Part shown: piece after piece, positions 5,783-12,169 of the stretch
How positions within the stretch are numbered: position 1 is the stretch's first letter
How the letters are laid out: every line of letters begins with the position of its first letter
Assembly: GCA_020027365.1 (NCBI GenBank)
Contig: JAHRAJ010000068.1
Span: 1-13,031, forward strand
Reading direction: 5' to 3'
Origin: Cenarchaeum sp.
GTDB lineage: Archaea > Thermoproteota > Nitrososphaeria > Nitrososphaerales > Nitrosopumilaceae
Length of the DNA stretch: 13,031 bases
Notes under the pieces: generated by a model
What the model saw: the letters and a program-made list of their open reading frames with translations, nothing else
Told to the model about the DNA's origin: nothing
The model's database searches: none
Position numbers and translations under genes: made by a program

Positions 5783-6919
5783 CTAACCGCTGACCGTCAC
5801 CGTGCCCGTCATCCACGGATGCAGCGTGCACAGATAATCAAAGCTGCCCTCGTCTGGAAACGCAACCTCAAAGGTGTCGCCCCCGACCATAAATCCAGAG
5901 TCAAACATCCCGGTCAGCTGATCCATCGCACTGCCTGCCGTCACCGTGTGCGCGGCGAGATCGTCGTTTGTCCACACCACGGTGCCGCCCGCCCCGACCT
6001 CTACCACCTCGGGCTCGTAGTACGCCTTGCCGTCCTCGATCACGGCGGATCCGTCTGGAATGGACACGCCGACCGGCTCGGCTGGCTCCTCCACCACCAG
6101 CACCGATGTCATCCATTGGTGCAGTATGCACGAATAGGCATACTCCCCCGGCTCCATGTCCGCGGTGTCCAACCTGTACTCCTCGCCGGTGCCAACCAGC
6201 CCGGTGTCAAACAGCTCGCCGCCGCCCTGATCACTGGTGGCCGTGTGCACCATCACGTCTTGGTTTTCCCATACCACCACGTCCCCCCTCGTAACCCTTG
6301 CCATGTCGGGATCATAGTCGGGCGTGTCTGGCACGCCCGATCCCTCTAGCATGATAATCCTATACTCCTCTCGCCGTTCCTCCTGCACGCCTTGCGCCGC
6401 CCCGGCCATCTCCCCCTCCTCCACCGCCGCCGCGCCCTCGTCTCCAACCTCTGCCGCCTCTGACAGCAAATAGGGGGACGGCCCGACAACCCCAAACCCG
6501 ACAAATGACGCAATGCCCGCCACCGAGCCCAGGACAAATATCATCGCCACCGGTTTTAGATACCTGGTATGCTTCATTGACACGTACGCTATAACGACTG
6601 CAGGCGCCGCGATGGCCATCAAAATCCCGGCAAAGATCCCGGTCGTACTAATCGTGTTGTACGTGAATGCAAACGCCCCGAATCCCAGCGATATGGACAA
6701 AATTACCAAGACCGTGGCCTTTGCCCTGTTGCTGGTCGACACGCCGCCGTCCAAAATCCCCACCGCCAGTATGATCAGCCCGATAAACATGGTGAGCCCC
6801 GCCAGCGCGTTCATTCCGTCTATAAACGTGTGTGAGATGTCGGCGTATGCCAGCACCACCCCGGCCAAACCTATGGACGTAAGCCCCATCCCGGGCATCA
6901 TGAGATCCCAATTGCTCAT
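5783..6919 (-). CDS. Membrane protein with two cupredoxin (type-1 copper) domains
   Basis: Encodes 378 residues. Five hydrophobic segments lie at about 11-27, 37-55, 68-88, 92-113 and 121-145, then an acidic linker (153-187) and two plastocyanin-like domains. Domain 1 has the copper ligands H225, C264, H267 and M270 (CILHQWM); domain 2 has H324, C364, H367 and M370 (CTLHPWM). Both type-1 sites look complete. With five membrane spans and an inside N-terminus, the copper domains would face outside, suited to electron transfer at the membrane. Ammonia-oxidising archaea use many blue copper proteins in place of cytochrome c. The divergent neighbour is heme O synthase, suggesting a link to the terminal oxidase. 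ATG 6919 has a TATA box 26 bases upstream; the JAMM gene follows after one base. Confidence 0.9.
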   Translation of the reverse strand: MSNWDLMMPGMGLTSIGLAGVVLAYADISHTFIDGMNALAGLTMFIGLIILAVGILDGGVSTSNRAKATVLVILSISLGFGAFAFTYNTISTTGIFAGILMAIAAPAVVIAYVSMKHTRYLKPVAMIFVLGSVAGIASFVGFGVVGPSPYLLSEAAEVGDEGAAAVEEGEMAGAAQGVQEERREEYRIIMLEGSGVPDTPDYDPDMARVTRGDVVVWENQDVMVHTATSDQGGGELFDTGLVGTGEEYRLDTADMEPGEYAYSCILHQWMTSVLVVEEPAEPVGVSIPDGSAVIEDGKAYYEPEVVEVGAGGTVVWTNDDLAAHTVTAGSAMDQLTGMFDSGFMVGGDTFEVAFPDEGSFDYLCTLHPWMTGTVTVSG

Positions 6920-6940
6920 TTACGCAGACCCACGCGGCGA

Positions 6941-6950
6941 TATACTTAAT
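6941..6950 (-). promoter_or_regulatory. TATA box for the cupredoxin-JAMM unit
   Basis: The minus strand reads ATTAAGTATA, centred 26-27 bases before ATG 6919, implying a leaderless transcript. Confidence 0.65.
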
Positions 6951-7233
6951 CCTTTTGAAAAATGTTCTTGTCATGGGCCTTGCGCCGCAGACGACGACGA
7001 TGGTGATGATGATGACAGCGTCGCCAATTCCCTTGACGCGCCCAATCGGCATTTCACGTGCCTGCGGGATCGGGTCGGGGGGGATGGAGGATGGCAAGCA
7101 CAACGGGGGGCCGCGCGCGGTATCTGACGTCCACCGCCACCGCCGCCGCCGCCACCCCGCAGACCCGGAACGGCCGAAAATCGCCGATATCAGGCGTGGC
7201 TGCGTCACCGGGGCCGCGGCACCCGGATACGAA
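6951..7233. other. Intergenic spacer between divergent promoters
   Basis: These 283 bases lie between the cupredoxin and ctaB promoters. They contain a GATGATG-type run (about 7000-7018), a CCN triplet run (7130-7157) and G runs near 7077-7084 and 7105-7110. I see no ORF with family-like content, no tRNA and no clear hairpin. It could hold upstream control sites for both divergent units. Confidence 0.6.
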
Positions 7234-7235
7234 TA

Positions 7236-7243
7236 CATTAAAT
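7236..7243 (+). promoter_or_regulatory. TATA box that decides the ctaB start
   Basis: CATTAAAT is centred 26-27 bases before GTG 7266 and overlaps the ATG at 7242. The ATG therefore lies within the promoter and is unlikely to be transcribed, which favours GTG 7266. Confidence 0.6.
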
Positions 7244-7265
7244 GCCTCGCGGGCGGCGGCAGGGC

Positions 7266-8144
7266 GTGGGCCCCGCCGAACTGCTGGAGATTTCAAAACC
7301 CCGGATCGTCGTCCTGCTGGTGATCACCGCGGTAGCATCCATGTACGGTGCAAGCAGGCTTGTCGACGGCGCGCCGGATCTGGACCACTGGTCATACCTG
7401 CACATAATCATAGCCGGCGCGCTGGCGTCTGCGGGTTCTAGCGCGCTCAACCACTACTACGACCGCGACATCGACCCCATGATGACGCGCACGTCCCGGC
7501 GGCCAATCCCGTCGGGCCGCATGTCGGCAAACGCGGTCATGGCATACGGGCTGGGCGTCAGCGCCGTGTCCGTCGTGTATGGATACCTGCTGATCAACGC
7601 CGCGTCGGCATTCTTCATAGCGCTGGGCATATTCTCCTACGTCGTGATATACACCGCGTGGCTCAAGAGGCGCAACACCTCCAACATCGTGATCGGCGGA
7701 ATAGCCGGAAGCGCCGCCTCGTGGGCGGGATGGGCCGCCGCCACCGGCACCCTGGACATTTTGGGATTCCTCATAGGATTCCTGGTGTTCGTGTGGACCC
7801 CCTCCCATTTTTGGTGCCTTGCAATGAAGATGCGCGACGAGTATGCCCAGGCAAGCGTCCCCATGCTGCCGGTGGTCGTCGGAATGCAGAGGACATCCCG
7901 CTATATACTTGCAAACACGGCAATCCTGCTCCCGTTCTCGCTGGTACTATGCGCGTTTGGGATGGGGATGGTCTACGCCGCGATTGCGGCCGCCTCGGGG
8001 GGGCTGATGCTCGCATACCACCTGCGCCTGACCCGCACCCCGACCCCGGACTTTGCATGGAAGGCCTACAAGGTCACCGCGCCCTACCTTACCATAATAT
8101 TCCTGGCGGTCGCGCTGGACGCCGCGTTCCACATCCCGTTTTAG
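7266..8144 (+). CDS. ctaB: Heme O synthase (protoheme IX farnesyltransferase)
   Basis: Encodes 292 residues from GTG 7266, the usual CtaB length. CtaB transfers a farnesyl group onto heme b to make heme O for heme-copper oxidases; it is a polytopic membrane enzyme of the UbiA superfamily. Signatures in order are SKPRIV near the N-terminus, LNHYYDRDIDPMMTRT followed by SRRPIPSGR (61-85, the Asp-rich prenyl-diphosphate site), YTAWLKRR, NIVIGGIAGSAASWAGWAAATG (140-161), and VWTPSHFWCLAMKMRDEYAQASVPMLPVV, which separate CtaB from menaquinone-type UbiA enzymes. GTG is chosen because the upstream ATG 7242 sits inside the TATA box. The stop (8142-8144) overlaps the end of the convergent small gene. 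Confidence 0.94.
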   Translation: MGPAELLEISKPRIVVLLVITAVASMYGASRLVDGAPDLDHWSYLHIIIAGALASAGSSALNHYYDRDIDPMMTRTSRRPIPSGRMSANAVMAYGLGVSAVSVVYGYLLINAASAFFIALGIFSYVVIYTAWLKRRNTSNIVIGGIAGSAASWAGWAAATGTLDILGFLIGFLVFVWTPSHFWCLAMKMRDEYAQASVPMLPVVVGMQRTSRYILANTAILLPFSLVLCAFGMGMVYAAIAAASGGLMLAYHLRLTRTPTPDFAWKAYKVTAPYLTIIFLAVALDAAFHIPF

Positions 8145-8452
8145 GAATCGGCGCCCGGAAAGCTTACCTCATAGTCCTTTTCTGCCGCCTCTTTGTCCTC
8201 GCCGCTGCCGCCTTCGCCATCGTCGCCGCCGCCGTCGTCGGGCTGCCTTGCCACCTCTATCCGGCGCGTGTCCTTTGTCATCCACGCCACGTTGATCAGC
8301 CCCATAATCTCCAAATCCAGCAGAATCTTGTTAAACCTGTCGGGGCTGACCGTCATCTCCTCCTTTGTCAGCGCCTTTGACAGCTGGACGTCGGTCAGCG
8401 ATCCGGCCGTCTGGATCTTGTCGTATATCTGGTCCCTCATCGGTATGGCCAT
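8141..8452 (-). CDS. Small predicted winged-helix protein downstream of Cdc48
   Basis: Encodes 103 residues and I do not recognise a named family. Residues 5-70 look like a small helix-rich domain ending in a beta hairpin (RDQIYDKI, VQLSKALTKEEM, RFNKILLDLEIMGLINVA, then TRRIEVAR), the pattern of a winged helix-turn-helix. The tail (71-103) is acidic and glycine-rich and probably disordered. The start ATG 8452 overlaps the Cdc48 stop by one base (TAATG), so translation is coupled; ATG 8440 is an alternative. As the last gene of the zinc-ribbon/aEF-1beta/Cdc48 operon it could be a Cdc48 adaptor or a regulator, which is inference only. Its stop overlaps the ctaB stop by four bases. Confidence 0.75.
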   Translation of the reverse strand: MAIPMRDQIYDKIQTAGSLTDVQLSKALTKEEMTVSPDRFNKILLDLEIMGLINVAWMTKDTRRIEVARQPDDGGGDDGEGGSGEDKEAAEKDYEVSFPGADS

Positions 8453-10644
8453 TACCCGTAAAACGCCCCGTCCATTGTCTTTGGCATGACGTCGGACATG
8501 CCCTCTTTTATTGTATTGTACCACTGATCGGTCTCCTTTGTGACCGACGGCCTGACGTTCCCAATCCCGGCGGCAAAGTCGGCGCCGCCAATCTCCCCAG
8601 AGCCCCTCTGCATGGCGTGCACGGCCGCCTCCCTGCACAGCGCGGCCAGATCCGCCCCCGTGTAGTTCTGGGTGGACACCGCAATCTCCCGCAGCCGCAC
8701 GTCCCCGCCCAGCGGCATCTTGGCGGTAAGCGCCCCGATGATCGCCAGCCTCCCGGCCTCGTCGGGGGGCGCCACATACAGCGCCAGGTCCAGCCTCCCG
8801 GTCCTCAGCAGCGACCTGTCCAGCAGATCGGGCCTGTTTGTTATGCCGACCACCACCACCCTTGACGGGGTGCTCTCCTCCATCTCGGTCAGCAGCTGGC
8901 TCAGTATGTTCACCCCCGCCGTCCCGCCCTCGTCGGTGCGGTACCGCGCAAGCGAGTCCAGCTCGTCAAATATCACCACGCACGGGGACGAGGTCTTGGC
9001 CTTTCTGAATATCTCCCGCACCGCCTTTTCGGACTCGCCCACCCACTTTGAGAGAATCTCCGGCCCCCTGACCAGTATCATGTTGGCCCCGCTCTCGGTC
9101 GCAAGCGCCCTGGCCAGCAGCGTCTTGCCGCACCCCGGCGGCCCGTAGATCAGCGCGCCCCGCGGCGGCCTTACGCCCATCCTGGCAAACCTTTCTGGCT
9201 CCTTTACGGCCAGCAGCAGGTTGTCGCGCAGCGCCACCTTGACGTCGTCCAGCCCGCCCACGTCGTCCCACCACACCTTGGGCCTCTCCACGTAAAACTC
9301 CCTCATCGCGGTGGGCACCACCTCCCTCATCGCCTCGTAAAAGTCCAGCAGCTTGATCTCCATCGACTGCAGCACCCCCGACGGAATCTGCTCGGTCTCC
9401 AGATCAATCTCCGGAAGGTACCTCCTGATCGCCTTCATCGCGGCCTCCCTGCACAGCGACTTTATGTCCGCGCCCGTGTACCCGTGCAGCTCCGAGGCCA
9501 GATCCCTGAGATCAACCCCGCCGGCGATCGGCATCCCCCGCGTGTGTATCAGCAGCACCTCGTACCGCCCGTCCTCGTTTGGAACCGATATCTCAAACTC
9601 CCTGTCAAACCTCCCCGGCCTCCTCAGCGCCGGATCCACGCTGTCGGGCCTGTTGGTGGCCCCCAGCACGATGACGTTGCCCCTGTCGGTCAGCCCGTCC
9701 ATCAGCGCAAGTATCTGCGCGACCACCCTCTTCTCCACGTCCCCGTACGCCTCCTCCCTCTTGGGGGCGATCGCGTCGATCTCGTCGATGAATATTATGC
9801 TCGGCGAGTTGTCCTTTGCCTCCTTGAATATCTCGCGCAGCTTTGCCTCGGTCTCGCCATAATACTTGTTCACAATCTCGGGCCCGTTGATCGAGTACAT
9901 GTTGGCCTCGGACTCGCTGGCAAGCACCTTTGCAATCAGCGTCTTGCCGCACCCCGGCGGACCATACAGCAGTATCCCGCTGTGCGCCTCCACCCCCAGC
10001 CTGCTGAACAGCTCTGGGTGCCTCAGCGGCAGCTCTACAATCTCCCTCATGGCCTTGATCTCCGACCGCAGCCCCCCGACCTCCTCGTACGTCACCCTGG
10101 GCTTTTGATCCATTGCCTCGCCCGTGATCGCCAGGGCCGTATCCGCGCCAATCCTTACCACCGCCCTGGGGACCGCCTTTGCCACCCGAAAGTCCATCGA
10201 GTTGCCCAGGATCATCACCGATATCTCGTCGCCCTCCGACAGGGGCACCCCCCCAAGCCTGTTCTTGACAAAGTCCGTAAACTCCCTGTCCACAGTCACC
10301 GAGTCGCTCATGGGCGTCAGCGTGACCGACCTTGCCGTCTCGACCGCGGCCACCCTCCTGACCTCCACCGTGTCCCCCAGCGCCGTCCCCGCATTCTTCC
10401 TGGTCTGCCCGTCAATCCTGATCACGGCATCTGCATCCCTCTCGTCCTCGTCGGCCGGCCATGCCACGGCACTGCTGGCGCGGCCCCCCGCAATCCCGAC
10501 TACGTCGCCGGCCGAAATCCCCAGGCCCTTCATCACCGCCGGCCCAATCCGCGCCCGCTTTTTGCCAATGTCGCGCTGCTTTGCCTCGCCAACCCTCATC
10601 TGCAGCGGCCCTTTGCCGCCGCCGCCACCGTCACCGCGTGCCAA
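8452..10644 (-). CDS. cdc48: Cdc48/VAT-type double AAA ATPase
   Basis: Encodes 730 residues. Cdc48/VAT is a hexameric unfoldase that extracts or unfolds proteins and can feed the 20S proteasome. Domains: N-domain double-psi barrel (about 14-180, AKQRDIG and ISAGDVVGI), D1 with Walker A GPPGCGKT 228-235, Walker B IIFIDEID 283-290, GATNRPD and arginine fingers in RRPGRFDREF; D2 with Walker A 501-508, Walker B VVIFDELD 556-563 and ITNRPD. Both ATPase sites appear intact. The last three residues are F-Y-G, fitting the HbYX proteasome-docking motif. The start is probably TTG 10644, 11 bases after the aEF-1beta stop; ATG 10599 would cut into the first strand of the N-domain. N-terminal residues 4-12 are a GDG5KG stretch coded by a triplet run. 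Confidence 0.95.
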   Translation of the reverse strand: MARGDGGGGGKGPLQMRVGEAKQRDIGKKRARIGPAVMKGLGISAGDVVGIAGGRASSAVAWPADEDERDADAVIRIDGQTRKNAGTALGDTVEVRRVAAVETARSVTLTPMSDSVTVDREFTDFVKNRLGGVPLSEGDEISVMILGNSMDFRVAKAVPRAVVRIGADTALAITGEAMDQKPRVTYEEVGGLRSEIKAMREIVELPLRHPELFSRLGVEAHSGILLYGPPGCGKTLIAKVLASESEANMYSINGPEIVNKYYGETEAKLREIFKEAKDNSPSIIFIDEIDAIAPKREEAYGDVEKRVVAQILALMDGLTDRGNVIVLGATNRPDSVDPALRRPGRFDREFEISVPNEDGRYEVLLIHTRGMPIAGGVDLRDLASELHGYTGADIKSLCREAAMKAIRRYLPEIDLETEQIPSGVLQSMEIKLLDFYEAMREVVPTAMREFYVERPKVWWDDVGGLDDVKVALRDNLLLAVKEPERFARMGVRPPRGALIYGPPGCGKTLLARALATESGANMILVRGPEILSKWVGESEKAVREIFRKAKTSSPCVVIFDELDSLARYRTDEGGTAGVNILSQLLTEMEESTPSRVVVVGITNRPDLLDRSLLRTGRLDLALYVAPPDEAGRLAIIGALTAKMPLGGDVRLREIAVSTQNYTGADLAALCREAAVHAMQRGSGEIGGADFAAGIGNVRPSVTKETDQWYNTIKEGMSDVMPKTMDGAFYG

Positions 10645-10655
10645 CGTAGTACCGC

Positions 10656-10940
10656 CTACTTGATGTCTACCGACATCCTGCTTTGCTGCAAGACCTCAAA
10701 CTCGCTCACGCCGTCCACGGATTTGATGGCCTCCTCCAGCTTGTCAAGCAGCCCCCCGGCATCCTCCATGACAAACTCCATCTTTAGGCAAAACATCCCA
10801 AACACCAGCGGCTCCTTTTGGTGGTTTCTGGCCTTGATATCGGCCGGAAGCCTCTCAATAATCTTGTCGGGCAGCCCGTCGACGTCCACCTCTGCACCGG
10901 CGGGAAGTATCTTGCACACCAAAAGCAGCTGGGCCATCAT
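10656..10940 (-). CDS. ef1b: Archaeal translation elongation factor 1-beta
   Basis: Encodes 94 residues; aEF-1beta proteins are about 90. The factor promotes GDP/GTP exchange on elongation factor 1-alpha so that it can reload aminoacyl-tRNA. Visible family traits are the ferredoxin-like alternation of strands and helices: LLLVCKILPAG, the helix LPDKIIERL, NHQKEPLVFGMFCLKMEFVMED, and the C-terminal helix KLEEAIKSVDGV followed by EFEVLQQSRMSVDI. ATG 10940 forms an ATGA overlap with the stop of the upstream zinc-ribbon gene, so the two are translationally coupled; ATG 10937 immediately follows and is also possible. This pairing with the zinc-ribbon gene is common in archaea. Confidence 0.92.
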   Translation of the reverse strand: MMAQLLLVCKILPAGAEVDVDGLPDKIIERLPADIKARNHQKEPLVFGMFCLKMEFVMEDAGGLLDKLEEAIKSVDGVSEFEVLQQSRMSVDIK

Positions 10941-11116
10941 GGGCCCCCAAAGCCGCACGACCCGCACTCAAACCCGCCGGCGGACTCGCGACAGCTCTCG
11001 CATCTCCAAATCAGCGACTCCCCGCACTCGGGACAGTCAAACTTTACGCACTTGTCGTTGGGCATGATGTGCCTGTGGCAACAGCTGCAAAGCGGCAGGG
11101 ATATCACGGATGGCAT
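10937..11116 (-). CDS. Zinc-ribbon RNA-binding protein linked to translation (COG2888-like)
   Basis: Encodes 59 residues, the same size as the Haloferax HVO_2753 type. Four Cys pairs are visible: C10/C13, C28-PE-C31-G, C39-ES-C42 and C51-GS-C54-G, enough for two zinc knuckles. The family is predicted to bind RNA and act in translation, and its gene usually precedes the aEF-1beta gene, as here. The frame extends to 11140, but ATG 11116 is chosen because a TATA box at 11139-11147 is centred 26-27 bases before it and would overlap the longer start. It is the first gene of a four-gene operon. Confidence 0.88.
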   Translation of the reverse strand: MPSVISLPLCSCCHRHIMPNDKCVKFDCPECGESLIWRCESCRESAGGFECGSCGFGGP

Positions 11117-11138
11117 GGCCAAACACTCCGGCCACCGC

Positions 11139-11147
11139 ATTTATACC
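11139..11147 (-). promoter_or_regulatory. TATA box for the zinc-ribbon/aEF-1beta/Cdc48 operon
   Basis: The minus strand reads GGTATAAAT, centred 26-27 bases before ATG 11116. It is the only clear promoter for the four genes, which leave no more than 11 bases between neighbours. Confidence 0.68.
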
Positions 11148-11170
11148 TTGGGTTGGCGCCGCTGATTAGA

Positions 11171-11177
11171 CTTATAC
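11171..11177 (+). promoter_or_regulatory. TATA box for the coiled-coil gene
   Basis: CTTATAC is centred 26-27 bases before GTG 11200. This favours GTG 11200 over TTG 11194 and GTG 11206. Confidence 0.55.
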
Positions 11178-11199
11178 GACATCGGTCCGTACGTTGCAT

Positions 11200-11796
11200 G
11201 TGGGTGTGACCGAGCTGAAAAAGGGTGGTGGGATTGCCACGGGTGATATGGCGGGTATTTCAAAAATGTTGCAACCGGATGATGACCCGGTGATGATGCC
11301 GTCTTTCGAGATGACCTTGCATTCGGGTGCGACGTCGTTTGCCAAGCGGCCTGCGCATTATTGGAGGCGGGACGGATTGCCGGTTGAATACTTGATGCCG
11401 TCGATCAATACCGTGCAGGCACTTGAGCAACGGATTGGTGCCTTGGAGTCTCGTGTAGACGGCCAGGCGTCGTCGATCGGGGACTTGCAGTCCAAGGCTG
11501 CGTCGATCGGGGGCGGATGGCAGGCTCTTGGGGACATGCTGTCTAGCATCAGAAAAGACCTCGACAGTTTGGAATTTGTCACCAGTGCTAGCTACGCCGT
11601 AGAGGGCAGCACGATGTACGTGTTTATTGTATATGATGCCAAAGACAGAATCGGCGCAATGAAGAAGATCTACAAACAATTCCGCTCCACGGAAGCTGCC
11701 TTTCCCGGCACAAACTTTGACAAGAGGCTGTTTCACAAAGATCGGGTTATACCGGGTCACCTGTCGGACACCACGCTGATTTTTGATAGACGCTAG
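11200..11796 (+). CDS. Unrecognised coiled-coil protein with a C-terminal domain
   Basis: Encodes 198 residues; I do not recognise it. Residues 70-126 form a probable coiled coil with regular hydrophobic spacing (VQALEQRIGALESRV onward to LDSLEF) and an inner near-repeat, SSIGDLQSKA/ASIGGGWQAL, mirrored in the DNA by two copies of GCGTCGATCGGGG-like sequence. Residues 128-198 read as a small alpha/beta domain (TMYVFIVYDAKD, a helix MKKIYKQF, and a final strand TTLIFD). No membrane segment or signal peptide is seen. Codon use differs from the neighbours: many GGT, GAT, TTG and ATT codons where the surrounding genes prefer C or G. That suggests a younger or transferred gene. GTG 11200 is supported by the TATA box at 11171-11177. 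Confidence 0.7.
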   Translation: MGVTELKKGGGIATGDMAGISKMLQPDDDPVMMPSFEMTLHSGATSFAKRPAHYWRRDGLPVEYLMPSINTVQALEQRIGALESRVDGQASSIGDLQSKAASIGGGWQALGDMLSSIRKDLDSLEFVTSASYAVEGSTMYVFIVYDAKDRIGAMKKIYKQFRSTEAAFPGTNFDKRLFHKDRVIPGHLSDTTLIFDRR

Positions 11797-11842
11797 GCGA
11801 GGCACGTGGTAGACATTCGTGAACTAAACCACATGCGGTAAT

Positions 11843-12037
11843 GTGATCGCAACCATCAGCACAGGTATGGAAAAGGAACATCCAAAATATGCAGTGGCAT
11901 ATCACCGCACTTTTATTCCGCGCTCCGCGCAGATGACCGCCATTTACAAAAAAGCGGCGAACGTCTTTGGCACGGGTTGGGGGAAACGCGGTGCCGGCGA
12001 CTTGCCGGCGGAAAACACCGCCGCCTGCCGTAGCTAA
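11843..12037 (+). CDS. Doubtful 64-residue ORF
   Basis: The frame runs from GTG 11843, with a possible ATG at 11867 giving 56 residues. The codons in the first part have a coding-like look and, like the upstream gene, are less GC-rich than the rest. No family is recognised. No TATA box lies at the expected distance, and GTG 11843 falls inside a small CACAT/ATGTG inverted repeat (11830-11845). It could be a remnant or a non-coding stretch. The rest of 11797-12169 holds no other gene candidate. Confidence 0.3.
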   Translation: MIATISTGMEKEHPKYAVAYHRTFIPRSAQMTAIYKKAANVFGTGWGKRGAGDLPAENTAACRS

Positions 12038-12057
12038 CCGGGGTATGCAGGGATTAT

Positions 12058-12126
12058 GATGGGGTGGTGGTGATGATGATGATGATGGGATGGTGGTGAT
12101 GATGATGATGGTGGTGATGATGAGGA
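12058..12126. repeat. GATG/GTGG trinucleotide repeat block
   Basis: Almost the whole stretch is built of GAT, GGT and GTG triplets. Two approximate copies of a longer unit, about 25 bases each, begin near 12058 and 12083, both starting GATGGG and continuing TGGTGGTGATGATG. It lies between the doubtful ORF and the end of the reductase gene. It has no open frame of note in context and no hairpin. Confidence 0.85.
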
Positions 12127-12169
12127 AGAATGCAGGATCGGTGTGACGACTACCCTGGACGGCCCCGCG

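Noticed and set aside
7242..7265. ATG 7242 as the ctaB start
   Set aside because: The ATG lies inside the TATA-like sequence, and the added residues are not CtaB-like; GTG 7266 fits promoter spacing and family length.
9484..11067. 527-codon plus-strand frame opposite cdc48 and aEF-1beta
   Set aside because: Arg/Pro/His/Leu-rich shadow crossing several real genes on the other strand.
11260..11805. Minus-strand frame opposite the coiled-coil gene
   Set aside because: No promoter, no family content, and the plus frame shows heptad structure and a well-placed TATA box.
12071..12122. GTGATGA motifs resembling C boxes of C/D guide RNAs
   Set aside because: They arise from the triplet repeat, and no matching CTGA D box with suitable spacing is seen.
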